64,000 bases of DNA from Vanilla planifolia (lineage: Eukaryota; Streptophyta; Magnoliopsida; Asparagales; Orchidaceae). Below the pieces are notes generated by a model that was not told the DNA's origin, made no database searches, and worked only from the letters and a program-made list of their open reading frames with translations. Location of the stretch: assembly GCA_023846275.1 (NCBI GenBank), contig JAIUJO010000164.1, forward strand, positions 372,001-436,000, read 5' to 3'. Below, in pieces: positions 37,061-48,420 of the stretch. The translations under genes were made by a program, and so were the position numbers. Position 1 is the stretch's first letter, and each line of letters starts with the position of its first letter.

Positions 37061-40000
37061 GTTTTGAAGCACCTTAAATCTTTTGGAATGTGTATGATCA
37101 AAGTGAATTTTCAATTTTTTGGCATATACCTATCTTGAAAACCTTATTTCATAGCATTAACAATGTCTAACCAATATTCCATTATCCACACAAAACATTT
37201 ACTATGATGTCATCAATGCCCAATGCCTTATTACTCTTGATAGATTTCACACTAATCCTAATTTCCTCATCAAGGATTGGTACCTCCAAAAATCTCACAT
37301 GCTCTCTACCAATACATCTATAATGGTAGAAATGTAGGGGGTAAGTGGAACATACCCCTCATCATTGCACCATTTTAAACTAAATAATTACATTAATATA
37401 CCACTTATTTCACATGAAGAAGTCACTAAGTCTACATTAGCATATTAAGCTGGAATATAGTTATTCCTAAAAGCATAAGTACCCACAACCTAAAAAAATA
37501 TGTGTTATGATCTCCTATGTAAGCCTAAAGTAGCTTAAGTCATTGCCACCATCATGACTCCTCAAGGCCCACCAATCTATAGAAAGATGTAGTATCCTGA
37601 CCCAATAGCTCATGCTCCTAAGTCAACCTTAACTCATACTCCTTGATTTGTAGCACCAAAATGTCTCACCCAAATATATAATGTTTATTAAGAAAATTTC
37701 CCATTTCACTTGCACTCTAATTTCTTAAAGTTGATAGTGCTATGCAAAATTTCATAAACAATCAATCCATCAAGTTTCCAATTATTATTATACTGTAAAC
37801 TCTCTATATGATCCTCATTGTCTATGCAAAAGAAAGTGATACATTTTCAAACTAGCTATTTTTACCTATTCTTTCAAAATGCTACATTTTTTTTTGAATA
37901 CGTAATGGACAATGAACTGAGCTAATATAAGGAATCAATGACATGGTAGCATATTTATATGCCTACAAACCCTCAATGTTCACAAAGGCTCTACTCAGTC
38001 CTTAAAAAATATGAGCACTGCCATCCTTGTTACTAGACCAAGCATACATATTCCAAAAGAAACCAAAGTTAGTAGGATATAGATCTTGTAAGAAACTAAG
38101 AATTAATGTTGCACTTTCGCACTCCAAAATTTCTTCCCCCTTTCTTCTCATCCTACACAAAAAGAAAATCAATATCACTTGAAACAATTATTGGACATCC
38201 AAGTGTTTTCGTCTCTTTGATTTGATCCCATGCCTCCTTATGAGTAACATAATCTTTAGAAGCGTACATGACACAACATCTCCAAGCTTGTTTATATATT
38301 GCTTTTGTTTGTTTTAACACAACTTGTTATGAGGCCTTAGTAATGTCCAACAACCCCAAATTTCTCCATAGCACAACAATGCTTCCAAATATACCCATCG
38401 ATGTCTCCACATTCAACTCCTATTTCCTTCCAAGAAGTCTATCTACATCCTACTTATTGAACTTCTCCACTCTTGTCTCCAGTAAAGAAATTACAAAAGC
38501 TCCATGTACTTTTACAAATGGAAATTAAAAAGCGCTTGATTTTGTTGCCCTTATTCCCTATGCATACCAGACATCTAACACAAACATGTAAAATTTTGTG
38601 ATATCATAATACTTAAATAAGCACATAAAGAATTAGCAAATAGCTAGTAGATAATAGAAAAGACAACACAACCTTACCGTGCCCATAGCATCATAAAGAG
38701 TGTTGGATAATCACATTGATATCATACCTCCCATAAACATGTTCTATCCCGATGTGAATCTTTCTCTGTTAAATTTATGCTCTATTTTAACTATAAAACA
38801 TATATTTTAAGTAATCACTGAATGTCTGTAACCCTTGCAAAAATTATTTGAATAGCTAGTAGTTTCTTCCTTATAAAATATTAGAGTAACATAGCTCCCA
38901 AGATGTCACTTTCTATATATGTTTTCATACTTTTGCTTCCATTATTTAGGTGGAATTGTAATTTACTATTATGATGACAATATTCATGTTTCATTTTATC
39001 ATACAATTGCTTTAATTTGTTATCCACTAGATTACCATTCTTAGTACTACCACTTCTTGACTAACTTTATAATTTAATACACCTATTTTCCATGTTATGC
39101 CATCCGAGTTTGCTCAATTTCCTCTTGATAGGTAAAAATTTTTTCCAATTTCCTAACAATAGAACAAGCATCAGTATCATTTTTCACCTTCACTCTACTA
39201 AATGCACTTCTACTTGCTCCTCTTTTGCAATATGGCAAAGGAACTTGATTCCTTTTACAAATGCAATCATTAGATACATGTTTTTCTATGCATTATGCAT
39301 AAAATATGTACTTCTAGCTGGCTCATCACTATAAAAATTTTGCATAACTAAGCTTACAAAATTTTCAAGCCTATGTACTTTAAAATGCCTAAGCAACAAA
39401 GTTGTATAATTTATCTGCCAACTTGTCTACATGAAACTACCACTAGATCTCTCAGCCACTAATGTCTTTAAAATAATAAGGTGAATTCTATTATTGCATT
39501 CTGTAGATGCACTCCTTAGATAAATATTCCACCTCTACATTATGATTATAATTTGAACTTCTATGAAACCTCTTAATACATAAAATTTGGCTAGCAAAGC
39601 TCGTAGATGTTTTTAATTGTGTAAGTTGAATTGCATATGCAAGAAAGATGCATGGGTAATTTGCAAGTTCCTTCCTAGCTTTTTCCATTATTTGTAAGTC
39701 GTTCATTTCATCTAGACACATCCAAATAGTGTCTACCTCATCTAATAGAACAAAACATTTAATCTAATTAACACCATGACCTTCTCATAAATTTGAGTTC
39801 CCAACAAATATCTCTAGTACACCCAAATTACATTATATCTCTATTATAACACCACAATTATACCATTTTTCTCTTACCAAATAATTCATTTAAGCAAATT
39901 CTGCAATGAAACCATTTCATTTTGTTTCCTATAACTCTATAACATAAATCCATTTACGACATTCTTCAATGATACATGCCCAAAGTATCCCGAGTTTTAT

Positions 40001-40868
40001 GTACACAACACTTTAAAGACATCAACCCCTTCCTACAGTTTTCAATCTTACTTCTCCCTATTTTGACAAGCTTGCTGCCATTTTCAAAGCCATTTTAAAG
40101 TTCTTATAGCATGTAGTTCCAAAAAAACTTGTATCAATTGTTCCAATATTTTCCAAATATATGTTTCAAATAAGTATCCTTCATGTGATAGTAATTAGTG
40201 AAGTATCTCTAAGCAACCCACTCAATTATTCCCTATAATGGTTCCACAATAGCAATTTTCCTATACCAGCCAAAATTACAACAAAATTCAAACCACACCA
40301 TAGCATCAACAAAAATAAGGAATTAGTAAACATTATGAAGGCAAGTTCTCCTCACTATAGCCTTCATTATTTGAAAATTAAACATCTCAACTTTATGGTG
40401 AAACATCTCACTTTATTCCATCCCATGTGCATTGTATTGCTAAATTGTTCCAAGGGGAATTTACCCATATCTAGAGATCTGGGTGGCTCCTTCATGGAAA
40501 ATTAGCTAGCATTCTCTGAACATGAACTTGCATACTTGAGGAATACTCCATGCTTAATTGTCATTATACTATTCCTCTTAAAACTTTTACTCCCTTTGAG
40601 CCGTTCATCTTCTTATTTATTTAAGTTTGCATTATTTCTCTCCTTATACAAGGTCTTTTGTTTAGGAACCCACTCAAGTGTGTATGTACCCACGTTTCTC
40701 CCATTAAATTTAGACCATAATCTCGTTCTATATCCTAGTTTTTATTTCATTCTAGCTTTCCATCTTCATTATTCTTAAATTTTTCTTTTAAGGTTAGCAT
40801 TCCCAATCCTCTCCGCAATGCATTTTGAAATAATGTTTAATTTCTAAGTTGTATTACCATCTGTGGCC

Positions 40869-41192
40869 CTAAACCATGCCACATATATTCTTCATCACTT
40901 GCCCCACTCTTGTTAACACTTTTTTATCCTCTTCCTTTACTTGCTCAAGAGTTTCTTTTATTAGGATTACATTTTTGGTATAAGAAACATTTTGTATTGA
41001 CATATTACATTGAGACATTACATATGCATGTCCAAACTTCCTATAAGTAAAGAAAATTGAGTGAAATTGATGATTTTCATATCTTTGGAATGACCTATTA
41101 AAAGGGTGATATAGCCATATGCCTACTTTAAGATTCAAATATTTGAAACCCATATTTTTTTTTGCACTTTTTTTTGATTTCATGCCCACCAA
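40869..41192 (-). pseudogene. Gag (ORF1) zinc-knuckle remnant of LINE B2
   Basis: This is the longest open frame in the window (107 codons). It contains FTYRKFGHAYVMSQC, which resembles a decayed CCHC zinc knuckle (CxxCxxxGHxxxxC) of a plant LINE gag protein with its first two cysteines replaced by Phe and Tyr. The knuckle is preceded by a short basic start, MVGMKSKKSAKKNMG. The usual DUF4283 region before the knuckle is absent, so the gag is internally deleted. The family protein binds LINE RNA. No function is expected for this remnant. Confidence 0.55.
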
Positions 41193-41749
41193 TATTCACT
41201 ACTCATCACAGAGTAATTAGACAGAATAAGATTCTAGCTTTTTTTAAGTGTTTGTCAGAAATAGAACAAAGCATCAAGAAGCACACATGCCCTTTAGTGA
41301 AATGACAATTCTAACCAAAAATAGAATTCAGTCATGCTTCTACCTTGCCTCTTAGTTTGGGACTAACTTCCACCAGTTTTTTCCACCCACCATGCATTGC
41401 CAATAATACAATCCACATGGATGAACATCATATTCTGACCATCCATATGCCACAAATGTCCATACACTACCAACCTCTATAATGACTCCAAAGTCTTTGA
41501 GTTCTTTGATAACGAAATGGTTGAACCTACAACATACTCTCCATGTGGAGGTTGACACATAAAATTAGAAAAAGGACAATGTTATAGCACTTCAAGAATG
41601 GCCATACCCAAGTCTCTCACAAAATCAAATAGAAGCATGTGATGACAAAAAGGTGGACTACATAGTTATCCTCATGCATTATGCTGGGTAGTTTGAAGGA
41701 CTACATAACCTATGTAAACTTGAAAGCACTTAGTTAGTTACTCTTACAC

Positions 41750-42010
41750 ATAGTAGACACAAGTTGCTGGCTCACTTTAGCAATTGCTATGGTAGAGTCT
41801 GATTAGATCTCTATTATGTGACTATTTTGGAATAAGATTCTAAAGGGCTCCATAGCTTTAAGAATAGTAATAAATTCCATGGAGAAAATTGAACTTGAAA
41901 TCCACATTCTACCACCAATAATTATAGTCTTGTCAAAGTCATCATTAATAACTATATCAATTCCAACATCAAAATCATTTAGCGTAACTGCATCGCAATT
42001 GAGTACCTTG
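41750..42010 (-). pseudogene. RNase H domain remnant of LINE B3
   Basis: The - strand reads VGIDIVINDDFDKTIIIGG (family: GGIGIVIRDxxGxxxxA), then MWISSSIFSMEFITILKAME, PFRILFQNSHIIEI, and SDSTIAIAKVSQQLVST. The ESD(S) aspartate of the third strand is visible. Of the five RNase H copies in the rDNA half this has the most continuous reading frame, with one stop in the core. It lies directly beside gag sequence because of the internal deletion. Confidence 0.85.
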
Positions 42011-42706
42011 GCTGGTATTGTCTACAATTTCCTAGCACATCTAGCAGCACCATAGTCTTTTATAATTCTAAAAACCCTTTAGGAAATACGTGGCCATTGT
42101 CCCAACCTACCTTACTTTCTTCTATAATATCATAATATTTTTTTAATTTTAAAACCTATTAAAGAGATACCGCTCCTTTTATCCCATTTTATATTCGTTA
42201 TCATTATTACATTCATTCCATGGAGCAATTTCCCTTTTTCCTAGCTATATGTGGTTCCACATTAATGGATGGACTGGGAGCATTTGCAAAATCTACACCT
42301 TGATTTTTGTAAGGTCTCAAAACCCTTCAATCACATCCAAGGTACTTAACAGAAACTTCTTTTTATTCCAATTGATTTTATCTTTCTGATTTACTTTTTT
42401 ATCTATTGTGTTGCTATAAACATTCTTCTCTTTCTAGGTTGCGTAACCATTAAAGGTCTCAAACCTAATCATTTATCATCATCAGCTTCTATCTCCCCTT
42501 ACACTACATTATCTCCCTATTCTTGTCTTAATTTTGTCGTACCTAAACAGGACATGAACGCTCAACTTTAGTGGTATTTTGGATTAGCACGTTAGATGAA
42601 CATAGCTTAGATGCATGTCCCACATTTTTAGAAGTGTATTTAGTGAGATGTTCATTATACTCAAACCACCAAAATGATTAAACTAGTGGTACATTCAACT
42701 ACATAC

Positions 42707-42943
42707 CTACTCTAAGAGGTTATAAAGGTCCATTCTAGGACATACTATTACAAATATCAAACTATGCATGTCAATTGTGTCATAATAAATGTAAATAGGT
42801 TCATTATTGTCCTTCACAATGTGCAAAATGTTCTCTATGTCATCGTAAATTAGAGGGAGTGCTGAAAAATTAGTCCATTCTTGGGCACACATAATTGTTG
42901 AAGTACTTTGCCAAAATCTATGTGTCCACACATCCAAACCCAA
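42707..42943 (-). pseudogene. Gag DUF4283-like remnant of LINE B3
   Basis: The frame includes WTNFSALPLIYDDIENILHI (family pattern WVRLPxLPxxYWxxxxLxxI), then IYIYYDTIDMHSL and FVIVCPRMDLYNLLE (family: DxxTxxxxRxxFARICVxVDLxxPL). This is the plant LINE gag core that comes before the zinc knuckle. The match is residue-pattern based and the frame is short. Its position between the 5' end and the basic gag tail agrees with it. Confidence 0.7.
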
Positions 42944-43904
42944 TGTAAGGCAAAATGCCTACCAGTGACACCAAAGCACTCTGAGTCCCTATTTGTAGCT
43001 AACTAAAAGTGCAAAAAAAGATAGTTGATTGATAATTTGAAAACTTAGAATACACTAAAATGCTAACATTTGCTTTGGAGAACTCTAGTAAACCATTAAA
43101 AAGATATGTGACTGCTACACACCACACTTGTAAGATTAAATTGGTGGTACCAAACTCAACAATTAGAAGCATCATTTCAAAGGTGAATTTCAACATTTAT
43201 AATGATGGGGTCTCTCTTTATAAAATTATTTTCACATCAATATTTGCCAATCTATAAATGTAATTACTAGATCTACCTATAACAAAAAAGTTATTGCCAT
43301 TATTAAACCGCATACTAGACGGTTACTGTTCAGAGGGTTTTCTATCACCATCACGTTGGCATTATCACAAACACCTTTCGTACACCTTCATGAAGCTATT
43401 ACCTCAGTATTATTAAGATGTATAAAATTATCTTTTGATACATTACATGTCTTTGTAAGCACGTTCAACTTTAGTTCACTATCTATTATTTTTAATTCTT
43501 CCATATTCTCCCTTTTCTCTATTGTTGTATTCAAACCACAACTGCTACATCCCGCATCCCAAATTAATTGCCATCAATGTCCATTGACGAATTTCATTCA
43601 CATCAAATCTTATTTTACTCAAACACACCCAGTGATATCTCCATAATATTTTTTTACATTCCCTTAAGTATCGCCACAATAGTATGTTAGAGCACTAATC
43701 ATAAGAATAATGTCGGGATCTCAGAATTGCCATATACATAGAACTGAGCCTCTACACCTACCTCTTATGCTAGGGAAGATTGCATCATATCCCTTATTTT
43801 TTTGTACTCTTTCTTGACTTCGAGCCCATCATTAATTGTAGCACTACAATAAATTAGAGAATAGTTAATACTAGGTCCATTTCAAAGTTTGAGAACAATA
43901 GACA

Positions 43905-44616
43905 ATGTGATAAATGAAGAAGTCTTCTAATAATTTTGTCCACTTACAATTTTGAAGAACGTATGGTTACAATGCTAAAACTTAAAAAGGAATTTGTAGA
44001 AGAGCACCATTAGAAGTTTAGCCTATTAATTAATTTTACTGAGCATGGGAAACCTTAGTGGTCAAAACATAGCAAGGATTGATAGATAAAGAGATCATTC
44101 TTTATTCTATTGGTGGTCGTGCTTGACCATTCTAAGTTAGGTGAGCCATTTGACTGGTTAATTCAATTAATGAATGATACCTCAACATGCTAATTAGTTA
44201 TATGGGGTGTAAGGTAAGTGATAAGCCTCTTAGAGAGATTATAGTTGTATAGGCCATAGAAGTTTACGGAAATAGCAGGTTTGTGGTTCCCTTTGAAGCT
44301 CAGGGCCACACGTGTGCAACACTAATGTGTTCAATGAGTACATTTCCTTGGTCAAAAAACCTAGGTACTCATGAAAATTTCATAATGACAATTCCTAGTA
44401 AGCACGAGTTATCAACTTGTGTCAACTACATCCTTACCCTTTCTACACATTATCTATCAACTTTATTGATTAAATGGTTTTGCCATCTATTGAGATCACT
44501 ATGATGTAGATGGTTTATCAAGTGTGGCTTTACAAGAAGTCCATCAAATGTTACCATTTAGAGGATCGAATAGTTGCAACAAGGCTTCCATAGGTAAACT
44601 TACAAAAGAATACTTG
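43905..44616 (+). pseudogene. 18S rRNA pseudogene, 3' part (copy 3)
   Basis: From about nucleotide 1,095 to the 3' end, the sequence tracks plant 18S rRNA. Anchors include 'acgtatggttacaatgctaa' (43,968), 'catgggaaacctta' (44,044), 'acatagcaaggattgataga' (44,067), 'ctggttaattcaattaatga' (44,154), 'attcctagtaagcacgagtt' (44,391) and 'catttagaggatcgaatagt' (44,554). The last anchor, 'gcttccataggtaaactta' (44,584), is followed by a decayed GGAAGGATCATTG end at about 44,616. The left end abuts LINE B3. The missing 5' part corresponds almost exactly to what copy 1 retains. Changes are mainly C-to-T and G-to-A. Confidence 0.95.
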
Positions 44617-44834
44617 ATGAGAGCTACAAGTGGTCGAGTGATTTGTGTTACTTCTTAGGGTGTGACAACTATTTGATGTCATATTCTTCCATCATGCATG
44701 ATCTTTTTTTTATGTGGACCTCAATGTTGTGGGGAATAAACAATAGCCTATGGGCATAGACTTGTGTTGAGTGAAACTGCTACGTTGGACACAAATATGT
44801 TGTGTGTTATTAATTTAGCTGGTTTAGCAATCAG
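44617..44834 (+). other. ITS1 (decayed)
   Basis: This spacer lies between the 18S 3' end and the 5.8S remnant. At about 218 bp it falls in the usual angiosperm range and is far shorter than conifer ITS1. It carries no recognisable conserved core that I can verify. The boundary with 5.8S is accurate to about 10 bp. Confidence 0.85.
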
Positions 44835-44997
44835 TTATTGAATGAACCTAGACAAAGGATATCTGGGTTCTTGTACCCATGAAGAAGTCTATGAAATGTG
44901 ATACATGTTGTGAATTATATAGTCCCATGAACAATGAAATGTTTTATTGCAAGTTGTGCCTAAGGGTGTAAGCTAAGGGCATACCAACAATTGTTTA
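44835..44997 (+). pseudogene. 5.8S rRNA pseudogene
   Basis: It is colinear with plant 5.8S rRNA. 'gacaaaggatatctgggttc' (44,851) stands for GGCAACGGATATCTCGGCTC. 'atgaagaagtctatgaaatg' (44,880) stands for ATGAAGAACGTAGCGAAATG, and 'tgatacatgttgtgaat' for CGATACTTGGTGTGAAT. 'ttgcaagttgtgcctaa' (44,947) stands for CGCAAGTTGCGCCCGA, and 'agggcatacc' for AGGGCACGTC. Total length is about 160 nt, as in functional genes. It is flanked by ITS1 and ITS2 in the normal order. Confidence 0.92.
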
Positions 44998-45234
44998 TTG
45001 TGACATCACTTGTTTTGAAAGCTAAGAATCACTTATTTTAGTGCCATCCTTTATTCGGAAATGATCAATGCACCTTATTCTATAGCATGGCATGTTGATT
45101 CATTGGGGGATCGTCGACTATCATGGGGTAAATGGTGGATGCTACTGTGTTGTGATTTTGTCTAGTGGGAATTGATGTTGTATTGTGACAAATAAATCCC
45201 ACTCGCAAATCAAACTCCAAGCTCCATGGTGTGG
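44998..45234 (+). other. ITS2 (decayed)
   Basis: About 237 bp lie between 5.8S and 26S, a normal angiosperm ITS2 length. The sequence is too altered for me to recover the usual four-helix fold or the TGGT core by eye. Confidence 0.83.
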
Positions 45235-48200
45235 AATCGTGAAGTCATGTTTGGTGTGTCTACCCCTTAATTTTAAGCACATAAATAGGTGGAGGTGAAG
45301 AAACTTATGAGGATTCCCTTAGTAATGACAAGTGAGACAAGACTAATTAAGTGTGAAAATAAGATAGCTTGAAGCACATATTATTGTTTAGAGATGCATC
45401 CTTAGTATATGTTAGAGATCAAGCCTTCTAGAAAAGGGAAAATAAGACAGTGAGAGCCCCATTTAATTTGTACTCTATTACTACAAAAATCATTATCAAA
45501 TGAGTGAGCTTATTTGGTAAAGCAGCCAAAACTAGGTGGTAAATTGCATTCAAAGCTGAAACATTATGAGACAATGATAACGAGCAAGAACGAAGAGCCA
45601 AAGTTGAAAAGGAATTTGAAAAAAGAACCAAAAAGTGCTTCAAATAATTAGGAGGGAAGGAAATAGGTGCTCATGATGCACCTTGATAGGATGAAGACTG
45701 TCGTGATATGGTTTGTTTCATGGCTTGTTGAATGGACCATCTCAGGCAATCACAATGACATGAACCATGATGCATGTTGCCCATGGAGAAATTAATATGA
45801 TGGTTAGTCATAATAATCACAACATTAAGGAATTCCTCGTGCCCTCATGCACATTAGTGATCGCTAGTGGGCACACCATCTAATTCAAACATGGAACAAG
45901 CAGTATATTATTCTTGCGAGTTGATGGGTGAGCAAGCTCAAAGGGTGCAAGGAAGCTTATTGGTGGGATCCAAATTCTAGAAGTGAGCCACAAATTGACC
46001 TAAATCTTCTATGATGGGTTTGGGAGAGAGAACTCCTATTAGGACGAAAACAATGGTGAACTATGCATATGCAAGATGATGTAAGAAGAGACTCTGGTGG
46101 AGTCTTATGTTGATATTGATGTGTAAATCATTCATCTAACTGGGCTATAAGGGCAAAAGACTAATCAAGCCATCTAATAGTTTGTTCTTTTGCAACTTCC
46201 CTTAGGATAGTTTGATCTAATATTAGAGTTCTATTAGGTAAAGCTAATGATTAAGGGAATTGAGGTAGAAAGATTTTCACTTATTCTCAAACTTTTGATA
46301 AGTAGATATCCAAAACATGACTTGATTTCTTTGATTAATTGAACTATGCAATCTAGGTTCCATGTAGCCATTTTTTGTAAGAAAAATTGATGATGCATAA
46401 TGAATTAAAAGCTAAATTACAACATCAAACTGGGCACTAATTTAGAGCTTATAAAGGGTGTTGATCGATTAAGATAGTTGGACGGAGGTCAAGGAAGTTG
46501 AAATCCACTAAGGCTGTCACTCACCCATTGAATCGCTAGCCTTGAAAATGGATCTTGCTTAAGTGTGCAACCCACTCTTGAACATTGGTGAAATCCAATT
46601 CCTTAATAAGACAATGCAACGATCATTATAACACATAGAGTGCAAACCCACATGGAGCATTCATTGTTGTAAACCTTTGTGGTAGTAGTAAATATTCAAA
46701 TGAGAACTTTGAAGCTTGAAGGGGATAAGGTTCCATGTGAACTACAATTGTAGATGGATTAGTCAATCCAAAGAGATGAGGAAAGCCTTTGAAGAGTTCC
46801 ATTTGCCAGGAGCTACAAAAATGAGTTTAGATAATTTTTTTGAGATGAGATGTAGTAGTTGATGGCAATGTGAAGTTGTCCTAAGATATTGGTGGAGGAC
46901 TGAAGACTTGATAGTCGATCTACCATAAAAATGACACTGCTAGAGTTTGACCAAGTGGTTAGAAGAGTACTACATATTTTAGTTTTTTTATCTATCTTAG
47001 TGACCCTTGAAAATCTAGATGGACTAGTGTCTTTCATGACCTATCATAATCATAACTACACCTAGAATCAAAGGTAAACAACCTTTGAATGATGTGGCAT
47101 TTTAGGTAAGGGGAGTTGACAAAATGGATTCCTTACTTCAGGAAAAAATTATCTCTAAGTGTTGAGCAAGGGTGTCCCAGTACCAAGCCCATCATCTGTT
47201 GACAGAATGCTCATGATTCTCCAGTGATGAATGTGGGTTGACATGTGTTTATTGGGGGATGAATTATGAGTGGCCCTTGTACTAGCCTTCATCACGCAAC
47301 AAATGATTAACTCAGAACTTTTATGGACATGGGGTTTCTATCTTTTTAATTAAAACAAAGCATAATGATGGTCCCCATCGAAGCAAATGCAATGTGATAT
47401 CTACTTAGTGGTCTGAATTTTGAAGTGAAGAAATTGAACCAAGTCTCTCTAAATGATCAAAGTAACTATGAATCTTTTATGGTAGCAAAATTCCTCATCA
47501 TATAATTAGTGAAGTACAATAATGGATTAATGAGATTCCTATTCTACCTAACAACTATCAAAAGAAACCTCAACTAATAAAATGTCTTGACAAAATTTGT
47601 AGGGAAACAAGACCGTATTGGGGTCAGGTCTAGTATAACTTTATGAAATGATTTGAGAGATGTAATATAAGTGGGAGTCATCAAGCCAACAATTCGTAAT
47701 GACTATAATCTAAAAGTTATTTTATTTTTCTAGGAGGTGGAGAAAGGGCCTCGCCCCTCTTTTTGGCTCAAGTTTTACGTCAATAGGTTGATCCAAGTAG
47801 AAGACATATTTGACTAGGGAGTTCCACATGGATAACTACTTCATGGTAGCCAAGCATTAATAGTAGTGTTGCTTTTTTATTCTTTGATGTGAACTCTTCC
47901 TATCATTAGGAATAAGAATTTGCCAAGTCTTGGATTATTCACACTTAAAATAGGGAACATGTGTTTGGTTTTGACAATCATGAGACATTTTAGTTTTACC
48001 TTACTAATAAATGTGTCTTGATAGCAATTAAATCTAGTATGAGAGGAACCATTGATTCATGTAATTGATCATCATATTTGGTTGAAATGCTAAAGATGTG
48101 AAGCTATGTTGTGCAAATTTATGATTGAACAACTTTAAGTCAAATATCTTGCTAAGATGTGATGCCTATGCCCATCATTCACCTGATGGTAGAAAGCAGG

Positions 48201-48420
48201 GTTTTTGTACCCTAAGGCACTAGACCATGGGATCCCTTAGTGTTGTAGAAAATTGTATGGCATGGGAACCATAAGAAATGATAGCTAAGGATGAATGGTG
48301 GGCAAATTACTTTGTATAAGACATAAGTTTATAATAAGGCATTGTACGTGATAGATTGGCATCACTATCATGATCCACAAAGGTCCAAATCTATGTCACA
48401 GCAAATTCATCCCCTCAAAG
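45235..48420 (+). pseudogene. 26S rRNA pseudogene, essentially full length (copy 3)
   Basis: This is the most complete large-subunit gene in the window, about 3.19 kb against roughly 3.4 kb in functional plant genes. The 5' end shows 'ttaattttaagcacataaat' (45,267), from GAGTTTAAGCATATCAATAA, then 'gaagaaacttatgaggattc' (45,297). Later anchors are 'ggtgcaaggaagcttattgg' (45,943), 'actctggtggagtcttatg' (46,090), 'tggtagtagtaaatattcaa' (46,680), 'gttccatgtgaactac' (46,730) and 'tttaattaaaacaaagcata' (47,344). The sarcin-ricin loop (48,036) is agtatgagaggaacc, one change from the universal sequence. It is preceded by 18S-ITS1-5.8S-ITS2 in the standard order. Dense transitions and small deletions make it a pseudogene. 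Confidence 0.95.

Larger units (their letters stand above)
36100..41250 (-). mobile_element. LINE B2: internally deleted plant L1-type element
   Basis: Right to left, the element starts with a gag zinc-knuckle remnant near 41,070. An endonuclease N-terminal region follows at about 39,720-39,490, then the endonuclease GDFN-equivalent at about 38,250-38,160. RT fingers lie at about 37,040-36,790, the RT thumb at about 36,720-36,560, and the zinc-binding zf-RVT domain at about 36,420-36,200. Between 36,720 and 36,790 about 800 bp of RT palm (with the YADD and GCPLSP boxes present in B1) is missing. RNase H and the 3' end are also missing. At its right end it joins B3 at about 41,250, where sequence like the D2 5' end is seen. 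Confidence 0.8.
41250..43900 (-). mobile_element. LINE B3: internally deleted element joining gag to RNase H
   Basis: Right to left, the element has a 5' end at about 43,900 against 18S rDNA, a gag N-terminal region (43,700-43,000), a gag DUF4283 remnant (42,943-42,707) and a gag C-terminal basic tail (about 42,470-42,430). It then passes directly to RNase H (about 42,010-41,750) and the 3' region to about 41,270. The whole endonuclease and RT are missing, about 4.5 kb relative to D2. The right end resembles that of D2: 'agagaatag' followed by 'ggtccattt' at about 43,860, against 62,807 onward. Confidence 0.82.

Noticed and set aside
22613..43904. A single 21-kb insertion splitting one 18S gene
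   Set aside because: Removing it would rejoin 18S, but the interval contains another 26S gene with its own spacer (25,926-29,745). At least two rDNA units are therefore involved.
43905..45234. Conifer or other gymnosperm origin
   Set aside because: ITS1 is about 218 bp, whereas conifer ITS1 is usually far longer and has internal repeats. Deletion during decay could mislead, so this is only a preference for an angiosperm.
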